64,000 nt of DNA, taken from positions 1-64,000 of the forward strand of contig JBBRYK010000006.1 in the NCBI GenBank assembly GCA_038237665.1, read 5' to 3'. Shown here in pieces: positions 33,083-44,510 of the stretch. The notes below the pieces were generated by a model. It was given only the letters and a program-made list of their open reading frames with translations, was not told the origin of the DNA and searched no databases. A program made the translations under genes and the position numbers. How positions within the stretch are numbered: position 1 is the first letter of the stretch; each line of letters begins with the position of its first letter. This stretch comes from JBBRYK01 sp038237665 (GTDB lineage: Bacteria > Actinomycetota > Thermoleophilia > Gaiellales > Gaiellaceae).

Positions 33083-34767
33083 CAGAGCATCTCCTTCACG
33101 CGTGTCGCGATCTCGTTGGCCGGCACCCGTACTTGTTCGCCCGATGCCCGCAGGAGCATATCGAGGCTGCCGTCCTCGAGCGTCTTCTTGCCGACCGTAA
33201 GCCTGATCGGGCACCCGATCAAGTCGGCGTCGTTGAACTTCTCTCCGGGACGCAGGTCACGGTCGTCGAGCAGCACCTCGATCCCTGCCTCGTCGAGCGA
33301 CCGGGCCGCCTCCTCCGCCAGCTCGAGCACACCCTCCGCCGTCGCGGCCAGCGCGACGACGTGCACCTGGTACGGCGCGATCGCCGCCGGCCACTTGATC
33401 CCCTGCTCGTCGTGGGACTGCTCGACGACGGCCGCCATCACGCGACCCGGGCCGATGCCGTAGCTGCCACCGAGCAGCGGCCGCTCCTGTCCGTCCTCGT
33501 CCACGAAGGTCGCGCCCAACGGCTTCGAGTAACGGTCGCCGAAGTTGAAGATGTGGCCGATCTCGATCGCCGTGCGGAACTGGAGGGCTCCGCCGCACTC
33601 CGGGCAGAGGTCGCCCTCGACCGGTTCGCGAATGTCGGCGAAACGCGGCTCGTAGTCCCGGCCCGCCTCGACGCCGCGGAGGTGCCAGCCGTCCCGGTTC
33701 GCGCCCGCGACGAACTGTCCCCCGCGCAGAGCCTCGTCTGCGACCACCTCGAGCTCGACGCCCACCGGCCCGAGCGACCCGCCCGAGGCGCCGAACGCAG
33801 CCCGGATCTCCTCATCCGTGGCGGGACGAGAGGCCGAGCTCAGCACACCCACCAGCTTCGACTCGCTCAGCCGGTCGTCGCCGCGAATCAGCGCCAGAAC
33901 CAGCGCCCCGTCGTCCTTCACGACCGGCATCGCCTTGGAGGTCGCCGTGGCGTCGATCCCGAGGAACTGGGCCAGGCCCTCGATCGTCGTCACGTCCGGC
34001 GTCTCCACCTCCTCCGGCGCCGTGAGCGGCTCGGGAAACTCGGGCGCGCGCGGGATCGCCCTGGCGATCTCCAGATCGGCGGCGAAGTCGCCGTTCTCGC
34101 ACACGACCAGAGTGTTTTCTCCGGAGCCGGAGGGCGCCAGGAAGTCGACGCTGTATTTCCCGCCCATGATCCCGCTCTCGGCCTGCACCGCGTGCGCCTC
34201 GACGCCACAGCGCGCGAACATGCGGTCGTAAGCGTCGCGGTGGAGCTCGAAGCTCCGCTTCACGCCTTCCTCGTCCCGATCGAACGAGTAGGCGTCTTTC
34301 ATGATGAACTCGCGGACCCGCAGCAGGCCTCCGCGCGGCCGGGGCTCGTCGCGGTCCTTGACCGCGAAGTGGTACCAGATCTGCGGCAGCTCCTTGTACG
34401 ACTGGATCTCGCGCGCGTGGAACGTGAACGTCTCCTCGTGGGTCATCGGGAGGATGAAGTGCCGGCCGTTGCGGTCGGTCAGGTGAAAGATCTCCGGAAT
34501 CGACGCGCGCCCGGTCGCCTCCCAGAGCTCGACCGGCGTCAGCAGCGGGCAGAGGAATTCCTGCCCGCCGATCGCGTCCATCTCCTCGCGGATGATCTGC
34601 TCGATCTTGCGGTGCACGCGCCAGCCCAGCGGCAGGAACGACCACACGCCGGCGCTCACCTGCCTGATGAAACCGCCCCGTACGAGCAGCTTGTGGCTGG
34701 CCGCCTCGGCGTCGGCCGGCGGGTCGCGCAGGGTCGGGAGAAAGAGCTTTGAAGCCCGGGCAATCAT
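33082..34767 (-). CDS. proS: Prolyl-tRNA synthetase (bacterial type)
   Basis: A 561-aa class II synthetase that charges tRNA-Pro. Motif 1 GGFIRQVSAGVWSFLPLGWRVHRKIE, motif 2 around FREx replaced by LLRVREFIMKDAYSF, the bacterial editing INS domain between about 220 and 400, motif 3 GGSYGIGPGRVMAA, and the C-terminal anticodon-binding domain (VHVVALAATAEGVLELAEE...LLDDRDLRPGEKFNDADLIGCP). Length is typical. It is preceded by ispG by 15 bases. Confidence 0.97.
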   Translation of the reverse strand: MIARASKLFLPTLRDPPADAEAASHKLLVRGGFIRQVSAGVWSFLPLGWRVHRKIEQIIREEMDAIGGQEFLCPLLTPVELWEATGRASIPEIFHLTDRNGRHFILPMTHEETFTFHAREIQSYKELPQIWYHFAVKDRDEPRPRGGLLRVREFIMKDAYSFDRDEEGVKRSFELHRDAYDRMFARCGVEAHAVQAESGIMGGKYSVDFLAPSGSGENTLVVCENGDFAADLEIARAIPRAPEFPEPLTAPEEVETPDVTTIEGLAQFLGIDATATSKAMPVVKDDGALVLALIRGDDRLSESKLVGVLSSASRPATDEEIRAAFGASGGSLGPVGVELEVVADEALRGGQFVAGANRDGWHLRGVEAGRDYEPRFADIREPVEGDLCPECGGALQFRTAIEIGHIFNFGDRYSKPLGATFVDEDGQERPLLGGSYGIGPGRVMAAVVEQSHDEQGIKWPAAIAPYQVHVVALAATAEGVLELAEEAARSLDEAGIEVLLDDRDLRPGEKFNDADLIGCPIRLTVGKKTLEDGSLDMLLRASGEQVRVPANEIATRVKEML

Positions 34768-34782
34768 CGTTGTCCCGGCAGG

Positions 34783-35916
34783 CTACTCCAGCGGGATGAG
34801 CGAAGCCTCGGCCATGGCCAGGGCTGCAGGCTTGGCCATCTTGAGGCGTGTTGGGCGGTGCATCCCATCGGCGATCCAGCGGTCGATCTCGTGGAAGAGC
34901 TCTTCGATCAGGATGTCGGAGGAGACCTTCTTCAGCACCCGGCCGTGTGCGTACACGAAGCCGACGTCGCGCCCGCCGGCGATCCCGAAGTCGGCATCGC
35001 CTGCCTCTCCAGGGCCGTTCACTGCACAGCCGAGCACGGCGACCTCGAAGTGCTGCGGGTAGTCGCGGAGCCGCTGCTCGACCTTGACCGCGAGCTTCTC
35101 GACGCCGACGTTGTCGCGGCCGCAGGACGGGCAGGCGATCATGACCGGGCCGCGCTCCCGCAGGCCCAGCGCCTTGAGAATCTCGTAGGCGGTCTTGATT
35201 TCCTCGACCGGGTCGGCGGTCAAGGAGACGCGAATCGTGTCGCCGATCCCGTCCACGAGCAGCGCGCCCATGCCGACCGCGGACTTGATCGAGCCGGAGA
35301 ACGGCATTCCCGCCTCGGTCACCCCCAGGTGCAGCGGGTAGGGCACCTTCGCGGAGAGCTTCCGGTAGGCGCGGATCATCGTCGGCACGTGGCTCGACTT
35401 GACCGAGATCTTGAAGTCGTGGAAGTCGAGCTTCTCCAGCAGCTCGACCTCCTCGATCGCCGCGGCGACGAGGGCGTCGGCCTGGTCCTGCTGGGCCAGT
35501 GCGTGCAGGTGCTTGGGGAGCGAGCCCGAGTTGGCTCCGATCCGCATCGGGATCCCGGCCTTCTTCGCCGCCTTCACCACCAGCTCGACCTTGTCGGGGC
35601 CGCCGATGTTGCCCGGGTTGATGCGAACGGCCGCGACGCCGGCGTCGATCGCCTTCAGTGCCAGGCTGGCGTTGAAGTGGATATCCGCGATCACCGGGAT
35701 CGGCGAAAAGCGCACGATCTTCCGCAGCGCCTCGGCGTCCTCGGTCTTGGGCACGGCGCAGCGGACGACCTCGCAACCGGCGGAGGCAAGCGCGGCGATC
35801 TGTGCCGTCGTCGCCTCCACATCATGCGTCAGGGTCAGCGTCATCGACTGGACGACGACGGGCGCTCCGCCGCCGATCCTGACGTTGCCCACGCTTATTT
35901 CACGCTCGCTCGGCAT
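34783..35916 (-). CDS. ispG: 4-hydroxy-3-methylbut-2-enyl diphosphate synthase (flavodoxin/ferredoxin)
   Basis: A 377-aa iron-sulfur enzyme of the MEP isoprenoid pathway, converting MEcPP to HMBPP. N-terminal GGAPVVVQSMT, then RCAVPKTEDAEALRKI, DIHFNASLALKAID and RINPGNIGG; the 4Fe-4S cysteines are in MIACPSCGRDNVGVEKLA (two) and VAVLGCAVNGPGEAGDADFG (one). Start ATG 35916. It belongs with dxr, cdsA and uppS further upstream, though a secreted-protein pair has been inserted between. Confidence 0.97.
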   Translation of the reverse strand: MPSEREISVGNVRIGGGAPVVVQSMTLTLTHDVEATTAQIAALASAGCEVVRCAVPKTEDAEALRKIVRFSPIPVIADIHFNASLALKAIDAGVAAVRINPGNIGGPDKVELVVKAAKKAGIPMRIGANSGSLPKHLHALAQQDQADALVAAAIEEVELLEKLDFHDFKISVKSSHVPTMIRAYRKLSAKVPYPLHLGVTEAGMPFSGSIKSAVGMGALLVDGIGDTIRVSLTADPVEEIKTAYEILKALGLRERGPVMIACPSCGRDNVGVEKLAVKVEQRLRDYPQHFEVAVLGCAVNGPGEAGDADFGIAGGRDVGFVYAHGRVLKKVSSDILIEELFHEIDRWIADGMHRPTRLKMAKPAALAMAEASLIPLE

Positions 35917-35973
35917 GAGCTCGATTGTAGTCCGGGCCCGTGGAAGCGACGAGGTCTGGCTGAGTCGGCGCAG

Positions 35974-36822
35974 CTAGCTCGGCCGCAAACGGTTCGGACC
36001 CGCGAGCGTAAAGCGGACGATAGCGCGGCTGCGCGCGGAGCCGAAGACGCCTGTGGCCTCAGCAATGTAGCGTCCTGCCGGCAGCTGCTTGAAGAGCTCG
36101 GCCATGACGTCGCGCGAGTAACCGGGCAGCACTACGCCAGTCCTCGGCGCCGTCGAGAAGACGATTCGGCCGCCGCGGTCGCGGACGTTCAGACGCAGCG
36201 CGGACAGGTAGCCGTGCACCCTGCCGGTGTTACGCACGAGCGTGAGGAAGCGGAGCCGGCTCGGGCCGGCCTGAAAAACCCTCACCGCCTCGATGCGGCC
36301 GCGGGGGGCCGGGGCGCGCACGCCGGGAATGAGCAGCGCGCCGAGCAGGCGCAACCGGTACGGTGGCGCGCGGCCCGCCGGAAGGTTCGGGACCGCCTCG
36401 ACCACGGCGGCACCGACGGCCTCACCGGCCGGCACGGGCCGGAGCAGCCGCGCTCGAACGGTCGCTGTTCCGCCCGGGCGGAGGAGGAGAGTACGCGGGG
36501 CTAGTGCGAACCGGCGCGCTGCGGCCTGGAGCTCCGCCCGTCGCTCGCGGATTGTCAGACCTCCATCGAGCGTCTGGCGGACGAGCGCAGGGTAGATCCG
36601 GATGCGGAAGCGAACGTTCGTCCCGTTCGCAACCGTAATCGAAGGGAGTTCGCCCTCCGGCCCGGCGACGGTGTCGATGATCGCGGGCGAGATCGTGAGC
36701 GTCCCGCCGCCCGCCCTGCCCGCAGCCATCGCCGGTCGGCCGGAGACAAGTAGGAGGCACACCAGCGAGACCGAAACGAGCCCGGCAGCCACCGCGCGGC
36801 GGGAGCAGCCCCTGAGTCTCAC
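35974..36822 (-). CDS. Secreted DUF916-like (WxL-interacting type) protein
   Basis: A 282-aa protein beginning at GTG 36822. Residues about 8-33 are a signal peptide (VAAGLVSVSLVCLLLVSGRPAMA). The mature N-terminal half is an Ig-like domain: LTISPAIIDTVAGPEGELPSITVANG, FRIRIYPALV, FALAPRTLLLRPGGTATVRARL. A second Ig-like half starts near 165 (GRIEAVRVFQAGPSRLRFLTLVRNTG). This two-domain layout resembles the DUF916 partners of WxL surface proteins. It starts 1 base after the stop of the WxL-like gene. No C-terminal membrane anchor is visible. Confidence 0.65.
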   Translation of the reverse strand: MRLRGCSRRAVAAGLVSVSLVCLLLVSGRPAMAAGRAGGGTLTISPAIIDTVAGPEGELPSITVANGTNVRFRIRIYPALVRQTLDGGLTIRERRAELQAAARRFALAPRTLLLRPGGTATVRARLLRPVPAGEAVGAAVVEAVPNLPAGRAPPYRLRLLGALLIPGVRAPAPRGRIEAVRVFQAGPSRLRFLTLVRNTGRVHGYLSALRLNVRDRGGRIVFSTAPRTGVVLPGYSRDVMAELFKQLPAGRYIAEATGVFGSARSRAIVRFTLAGPNRLRPS

Positions 36823-36823
36823 G

Positions 36824-37321
36824 CTACGTGGCCGAGACCGTCCAGGTGACCGTGAGCCCGTAGACGGAGCCCGCCGCGAGCTGCTCGGTCGCTCCGATCG
36901 GCTGCGAGTAGCTGACGCTGACCGAGTCGGAGAGCGTGCCCGAGGCGGCGACCGCGGCGGAACCACTCAGCGTCCCGCTGCCGCCGATGCCACCGAGCGT
37001 GGGCGACGTCGACCAATCGAGCGCCTGCGCGAGCGCGGTGGCCCCACTCGAACCCGTTGTGCGCAGCAGATGTCCTGGATTCGTGACCGAGGCATCCTGG
37101 ATGCGCAGCTTCCACGTCGGTCCGGTGGATGTGACGGTGACCGCCCCGGTGCCGGTCGCTGTCTGGCCCGGCGAGAAGTTCGTGAGCACGACCGGCCCCG
37201 AAGAGGCGATGCCGAGCACGGAGGCCGTCGTTCCGGAAACGGGCTGGGTGTCGGCCCGCACCGCGGCGGGCGCCGCGAGAGCAGCCGCTGCCAGACCAAG
37301 AGCTAGGAGAAGCCGCGTCAT
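36824..37321 (-). CDS. Secreted WxL-domain-like protein
   Basis: A 165-aa protein with a signal peptide (LLLALGLAAAALAAPAAVRA). It carries a first W-x-L motif in GPTWKLRIQDASV and ends with LTVTWTVSAT, near the second W-x-L position at the C-terminus. In Gram-positive bacteria WxL domains bind the cell wall and are encoded next to DUF916 proteins, as here. Start ATG 37321 is chosen because GGAGGGAG lies 9 bases upstream; ATG 37345 lacks one. A triple half-site operator lies upstream. Confidence 0.65.
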   Translation of the reverse strand: MTRLLLALGLAAAALAAPAAVRADTQPVSGTTASVLGIASSGPVVLTNFSPGQTATGTGAVTVTSTGPTWKLRIQDASVTNPGHLLRTTGSSGATALAQALDWSTSPTLGGIGGSGTLSGSAAVAASGTLSDSVSVSYSQPIGATEQLAAGSVYGLTVTWTVSAT

Positions 37322-37398
37322 CCGTTTGTACTCCCTCCATCTCAAGCGCGTTGACCTTATTGATGCCTGCTATCGGCAAGACACCCGAGCAGCTTGAG

Positions 37399-37432
37399 GT
37401 GTTACCTGTAGTAGTTAGTAACACAGTGTTAC
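37399..37432. promoter_or_regulatory. Palindromic operator upstream of the WxL-like pair
   Basis: GTAACAC-A-GTGTTAC (37418-37432) is a perfect 15-bp palindrome, and a further GTGTTAC half-site lies at 37399-37405. Three copies of the same 7-mer in 34 bases suggest a dimeric repressor, for example of the TetR type. It is 80-110 bases before the WxL-like start and directly after the rseP stop. Confidence 0.55.
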
Positions 37433-37441
37433 TTGCTCGGC

Positions 37442-38662
37442 CTACCCGCCGGAGAGGCGCCCGATGTCGTTCGAGAGCCCGACGACGAAGAGCAACAGCA
37501 TGAGCGCGATGCCGATTGCCGACGCGCGCTCGTACACGGCCCTCCCTACGGCCCGGCCCCGGATGCCTTCGATCAGCGAGAAGACGATGTGCCCGCCGTC
37601 TAGCGGTAGCAGCGGCAAGAGGTTGAACAGGGCCAGAGAAAGGCTGATCAGGCCTAACACCCACATGTAGGCCTGCACCCCCTGGCTGGCCGCGTTGGAC
37701 GAGGCTTGGACGATGCCGACCGTGCTCGAGAGCTCCTTGCGCTGGCTCTTGTGGACGAGTCGGACGATCGATTTCGCGATCTCCCGCGTCACGATCCCCG
37801 TCAGCTTGACCGATTGCCAGGCGGCGGCCGGCGCCGACAGGTGCTCACCGCTAAGGCGGAAGCCGAGCCGGTAGGCACCCTCTTCCTTCTGCGCACGAAC
37901 GGGTCCGAGCAGCAGCCGGCGCTGGTGCCGCTGGACCGTCAACGTCAGCGGCTTTCCCTTCGAGGCCTGGATGCGAGTCGGGATGTCCGCGGCGACGACG
38001 GGCTTATGGTCGATCTCGAGGATCCTGTCGCCCGGCTTCAGGCCGATTGCCGAGGCAGGGTGGTTCGGGAGCACGGCGGCGACGGTCGACGTCGCCTTGC
38101 CGCCGCCGAGCATGAACAGCACCGTGAAGAGCACGACGGCGACCAGGACGTTCGTCGCCGGGCCTGCGGCGACGACGGCGACGCGCTTCCACGTCCGCTG
38201 CCGCCAGTACGCCTCCCGGCTGACCGAGTCGGAGATCTCCTGGAGCCCCCGCAGCGCCGCCTCCAGCGCGGCGGTGCTGAGCGGCGCCGCCAGCACGGCT
38301 TCGCGCAGACGCTGGAGCTCCTCCTGCGCGCCCTCCGTATCGACCTCCTCGCCTCCGAGGCGCCGGCGCAGGCGATCGACGGGTCCGACGAGCTCCGGAA
38401 CCTCGTGGAGCGCCCGGGTGAAGTGCACCTCGACGTCCTTCGACGCCGGACGATGCATCCCCGGGATCTTCACGTACCCGCCGAGAGGAATCGCCCGAAC
38501 GGCATAGACGATCCCGTTGCGCGTCGTCTTCGCCAGCGGAGGGCCGAAGCCGATGTTGAAGCTCCGCGGCTTCATCCCCACCAGCACCGCGGTGAAGAAG
38601 TGGCCGGCCTCGTGGATGAGGATCAGGCCGGCCAGACCCAGGATCGCGACGAAGACGTTCAT
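37442..38662 (-). CDS. rseP: Site-2 protease family metalloprotease (RseP/Eep-like)
   Basis: A 406-aa intramembrane zinc protease. The zinc motif LIHEAGHFFTAVLVGM is in the first helix, GYVKIPGM follows, a charged cytoplasmic insert spans about 80-150, VVAAGPATNVLVAVVLF is the second helix, then one PDZ domain (ATSTVAAVLPNHPASAIGLKPGDRIL) and the third zinc ligand in NLLPLLPLDGGHI. It cleaves anti-sigma factors or similar membrane proteins. It shares a TGATG junction with dxr. The insert between helix 1 and the PDZ is longer than in Proteobacteria. Confidence 0.93.
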   Translation of the reverse strand: MNVFVAILGLAGLILIHEAGHFFTAVLVGMKPRSFNIGFGPPLAKTTRNGIVYAVRAIPLGGYVKIPGMHRPASKDVEVHFTRALHEVPELVGPVDRLRRRLGGEEVDTEGAQEELQRLREAVLAAPLSTAALEAALRGLQEISDSVSREAYWRQRTWKRVAVVAAGPATNVLVAVVLFTVLFMLGGGKATSTVAAVLPNHPASAIGLKPGDRILEIDHKPVVAADIPTRIQASKGKPLTLTVQRHQRRLLLGPVRAQKEEGAYRLGFRLSGEHLSAPAAAWQSVKLTGIVTREIAKSIVRLVHKSQRKELSSTVGIVQASSNAASQGVQAYMWVLGLISLSLALFNLLPLLPLDGGHIVFSLIEGIRGRAVGRAVYERASAIGIALMLLLFVVGLSNDIGRLSGG

Positions 38663-39723
38663 CAGGCGACCGGCAGCCGTCCGCCCGCGAGCCGTCGTGC
38701 CGAAGCGTTGGCCTCGAGGAGATCCTCGAGGTCGCGCGCCGGCGCGCCCGCGACCTGGTCGAGCGTTTCCCCGACCGTCTCCGCGATCGCGAGGAACGGC
38801 AGGCGTCCGTCGAGGAAAGCGGCCACGGCCACCTCGTTCGCGGCGTTGAACGCGCAGGGGTACGTTCCGCCGGCCTCGCCCGCGCGCCTCGCCAGCGCGA
38901 GGAGCGGGAACGTCTCGAGATCGGGCGCCTCGAACTCGAGGGTCAGGCCCCCGGCGAGGTCGAGCGGAGGCACGGGTGTGGCGGCCCGATCGGGATAGGT
39001 CAGTGCGAAGGAGATCGGCACACGCATGTCCGGATACCCCACGTGAGCGAGCGCCGAACCGTCGCGGAAGCGGACGAGCGCGTGCACCACGGACGTCGGA
39101 TGCACCACCACCTCGAGCCGCTCGTAGGGGAGCCCGAAGAGGAAGTGGGCCTCGATCAGCTCCAGCCCCTTGTTGGCGAGCGTCGCGGAATCGATCGTGA
39201 TCTTCGGGCCCATCTCCCAGGTTGGATGAGCGAGCGCCTCGTCGGGCGTGACGTCTTCGAGCTCATCACGCGTGCGCCCCCGGAACGGGCCGCCGGACGC
39301 CGTCAGCACGAGCGATTCGACCGTCTCCGGATCCCGCTCCTGCAAACTCTGGAAGGCGGCCGAGTGCTCGCTGTCGACCGGGAGCAACCGGCCTCCACCC
39401 CGCTTCCAGGCCGCGAGAGCGAGCTCGCCCGCGGCGACCAGGCTCTCCTTGTTCGCGAGCGCCAGGTCGACGCCGCGCTCGAGCGTCCAGAGCGTCGCCG
39501 GGAGGCCGGCAAAGCCGACCACGGCGTTCAGGACGAGATCGGGCTCCGCCGCATCGAGGAGCTCGGTCAGGTCGCCGCCCACCTGTGTGATCGGGGCGAG
39601 ATCGTCGATCGGCTGCGAGCCGGATGCGGCCGCCACGAGCTCGAGCTCGGGGTGCGCCTCGATCACCTGGAGCGCCTGCCGGCCGATCGACCCGGTCGCG
39701 CCGAGCAGGGCGATCCGTTTCAC
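38662..39723 (-). CDS. dxr: 1-deoxy-D-xylulose 5-phosphate reductoisomerase
   Basis: A 353-aa NADPH enzyme making MEP from DXP. NADPH fold LLGATGSIGRQAL at the start, NAVVGFAGL, ALANKESLVAAGEL, the metal/substrate region PVDSEHSAAFQSL, LTASGGPFRG and WEMGPKITIDSATLANKGLE, then HPTSVVHALVRF. It is 30-40 residues shorter than most, mainly in the N-terminal Rossmann part, but catalytic motifs are complete. Confidence 0.96.
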   Translation of the reverse strand: MKRIALLGATGSIGRQALQVIEAHPELELVAAASGSQPIDDLAPITQVGGDLTELLDAAEPDLVLNAVVGFAGLPATLWTLERGVDLALANKESLVAAGELALAAWKRGGGRLLPVDSEHSAAFQSLQERDPETVESLVLTASGGPFRGRTRDELEDVTPDEALAHPTWEMGPKITIDSATLANKGLELIEAHFLFGLPYERLEVVVHPTSVVHALVRFRDGSALAHVGYPDMRVPISFALTYPDRAATPVPPLDLAGGLTLEFEAPDLETFPLLALARRAGEAGGTYPCAFNAANEVAVAAFLDGRLPFLAIAETVGETLDQVAGAPARDLEDLLEANASARRLAGGRLPVA

Positions 39724-39732
39724 GCGCGCAGT

Positions 39733-40530
39733 TTAGGCCGCGCCGAAGGCCGCGATCACGTAGAACGAGGCGACCGAGGCGAAAAGCAGCGAGTCGATTC
39801 GGTCGAGCACGCCCCCGTGCCCGGCGAGCAGCCGGCCCGTGTCCTTGACGTCCATCTCCCGCTTCAACGCCGACTCGAACAGATCTCCCACCGGCCCGAC
39901 GCACGCAATCACCCCTCCGAGGACGAGCGAGCGCCAACCGTCGGCGAAACCGGTCTTGTAGAGCGCTATCCAGGCCGCGAACACGGCTGCGACCGAGCCG
40001 ACGAGGAATCCCTCCCAGGTCTTGCCGGGAGAGATCGTCGGCGCCATCCGCCGCCGTCCGACCATCCGGCCGCCGAGGTACGCCGCGGTGTCCGACGCGA
40101 ACACGGCAATCAGGACGGCGAAGACCGCAAGCCGGCCGTGTTCGGCGATCCGCCGGAGCAGCAGTACATGGGCAAGCCCGAAGCCGACCCAGGCCGTGCC
40201 GAGAACGGTGATCGCGACGCTCACCGCAACGGGCGCGCGCGTGTCTCCGAAGCCCTTCAGCACGAAGGCGATCGGCAGGGTGGCGAGGAAGCCGGCGGCC
40301 ATCCAGGCCGGGCCACCGCGGCTCGCCCCCAGCAGGGTCAGCAGCATGCCGGCGTACGCGGCCAGGACGACCGGCCGCATCGGGCGCATCAACGCGCAGA
40401 ATTCGTGCAGCGCCACGACGCCGGCGGCGGCAGTCAGCGCCAGCAGCCACCAGCCGCCCGCCCAGGCGAGGCCGAGTACCACGGGAAGGCCGACCGCGGT
40501 CACCGCCAGCCGCGACCAGAACGAGGTCAT
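39733..40530 (-). CDS. cdsA: Phosphatidate cytidylyltransferase
   Basis: A 265-aa membrane enzyme making CDP-diacylglycerol. About seven or eight hydrophobic helices; the family signature near the C-terminus is present as DTGRLLAGHGGVLDRIDSLLFAS, preceded by SDTAAYLGGRMVGRRRMAPTISPGKTWEG. ATGA overlap with uppS upstream, 9 bases before dxr. Confidence 0.95.
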   Translation of the reverse strand: MTSFWSRLAVTAVGLPVVLGLAWAGGWWLLALTAAAGVVALHEFCALMRPMRPVVLAAYAGMLLTLLGASRGGPAWMAAGFLATLPIAFVLKGFGDTRAPVAVSVAITVLGTAWVGFGLAHVLLLRRIAEHGRLAVFAVLIAVFASDTAAYLGGRMVGRRRMAPTISPGKTWEGFLVGSVAAVFAAWIALYKTGFADGWRSLVLGGVIACVGPVGDLFESALKREMDVKDTGRLLAGHGGVLDRIDSLLFASVASFYVIAAFGAA

Positions 40531-41201
40531 CGGCCTCCGAACCGCCGCCGCCGCCCCGCATAGGCCTCGAGAGCCTCGCGCAGCTGGTCGCCTCCGAAGT
40601 CGGGCCAGAGCGTGTCGACGAAAACGAGCTCCGAGTACGCGATCTGCCAGAGCAGGAAGTTCGAGATGCGCAACTCACCCGACGTGCGGATAACGAGGTC
40701 GGGGTCGGGCAGGTCAGGCGCGTCGAGGTGCTCGGCGAACCGTTCCTCATCGATCTCGTCCGGCGAAATCCCCGACTCGACGAGCGCGCGCGCAGCTTCG
40801 ACGAGCTCCGCACGGCCGCCGTAGTCGAAGGCGATCCAGAGGTCGAGCTTGTCCTTGGCTGCCGTTCCCGCCTCCATCGCGGCCATCTTCTCCTGCAGCT
40901 CGAGGGGGGCGCGGTCGCGGCGTCCGAAGAATCGCGTGCGGACGCCCTTCACCGCGAGTTCCGGCAGCTCGCGGTCGATCGTCTCGCCGAAGATCACCAT
41001 CAGCTCCTCGACCTCTTCGGGCGGGCGCGTCCAGTTCTCGGTCGAGAAGGCGTACACGGCGATCGACTTGACGCCGAGGTCCAGCGCGGCCTCGACGACG
41101 CGGTGCACCGCCCGGGCACCCTCGCGGTGGCCCTCGGCGATCGACAGCCCACGCCCGCGGGCCCAGCGGGCGTTGCCGTCCATGATGATGGCGATGTTCA
41201 C
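40527..41201 (-). CDS. uppS: Isoprenyl transferase (undecaprenyl diphosphate synthase type)
   Basis: A 224-aa cis-prenyltransferase. The N-terminal catalytic MDGNARWARGRGL, then SIAVYAFSTENWTRPPEEV, AFDYGGRAELVEAA and the C-terminal DLVIRTSGELRISNFLLWQIAYSELVFVDTLWPDF. It builds the lipid carrier for cell-wall synthesis from products of the nearby MEP genes. Confidence 0.96.
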   Translation of the reverse strand: MNIAIIMDGNARWARGRGLSIAEGHREGARAVHRVVEAALDLGVKSIAVYAFSTENWTRPPEEVEELMVIFGETIDRELPELAVKGVRTRFFGRRDRAPLELQEKMAAMEAGTAAKDKLDLWIAFDYGGRAELVEAARALVESGISPDEIDEERFAEHLDAPDLPDPDLVIRTSGELRISNFLLWQIAYSELVFVDTLWPDFGGDQLREALEAYAGRRRRFGGR

Positions 41202-41222
41202 GATCGCTGCCCGGGGCCGCGA

Positions 41223-43390
<2,168 letters not shown>

Positions 43391-43391
<1 letters not shown>

Positions 43392-44323
43392 CAGGCCTCC
43401 TCGGTTTCGGCGGGCTCGGCTGCGGCCTCGGCTGCGGCCGGCTCTGGCGTTGTGCGCTCAGGCATCGTCGGCTCAGGCCCCGCCGCCGGCTCGGTCTCCG
43501 CCGCCGCCGGCTCGGGCTGCGCGGGCTCCACGGCCCGTGCCTCGGCCGGTTCTTTCGGGGTCGCCTCGGCTGGCGGCTCGGCCTGCTCCTCCTGGTCCGC
43601 GTCGCCGTTCGTGCTCGCCGGTGCGAAGTCCGCGACGGTCGCCTTCGAGCTGCCTGCCGCGATCCCGTCCGCGATCGCGCGGACGATCAGGCTGCAGGAG
43701 CGAATCGCGTCGTCGTTGCCCGGAATGACGTAGTCGGCCTCGTCGGGATCGCAATTCGTGTCGACGAGGGCGATCACCGGCAGGCCCAGGCGGCGCGCCT
43801 CGCGGACGGCGAGCTGCTCCTTGCGCAGGTCGAGGATGAAGACCGCATCGGGCTGGCGCCGCATGTCGGCGACACCGCCGAGGTTGGCCTCGAGCTTCTC
43901 GAGCTGGGCGAGCATGGCAAGCCGCTCCTTGGCGGGCAGGAGCTCGAGCTGGCCTTCCTCATTCAGCCGCCTCAGCTCGTGGAGGCGCTCGATCCGGTCG
44001 GAGATGGTGCGCCAGTTCGTCAGCAGGCCGCCGAGCCAGCGATGGTTGACGAACGGCATGCCCACGCGGGTCGCCTGGTCTCGGACGGCGTCCTGCGCCT
44101 GCTTCTTGGTGCCGACGAAGAGAATCGATCCGCCCCGCTCGGCCAGGTTGCGGGCGAAGCTGTGAGCCTCCTCCAGCAACTCCAGCGTCTGGCGGAGGTC
44201 GATGATGTAGATGCCGCCGCGCTCGGAGAAGATGAACCGCTTCATCTTCGGGTTCCAGCGGCGGGTCTGATGGCCGAAGTGAACCCCGGCCTCGAGGAGC
44301 TCTCGCATGGAGACGACGGACAC
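43391..44323 (-). CDS. rpsB: Ribosomal protein S2 with long acidic/proline tail
   Basis: A 310-aa S2. The core (about residues 1-225) has [75 protein letters not shown], and [25 protein letters not shown]. About 85 residues follow that are mostly Ala, Pro, Glu and Thr and look disordered. GTG 44323 is taken as start (reading SVVSMREL); an ATG five codons later is possible. The 355 bases upstream contain a very long hairpin. Confidence 0.96.
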
Positions 44324-44510
44324 GGGTGTGAAACCCCCTTCTGGTTGGGAACCGCTGCACCGGCGGGGCTCGGGCGGACCGGCATCCGTCAGGTGCCGGC
44401 ACCCCCGCCCGGGGAAACCGCCGGGGTAGAAAACAAAGGCCGGAGCATCGTAGCAACGGCCTCGATCCAGCCCCCGGCCATGGCCAGGCAAGACACGTCC
44501 GAGGGACTGT

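Noticed and set aside
33076..34752. 558-codon plus-strand open frame
   Set aside because: It mirrors proS exactly; composition is typical of antisense reading.
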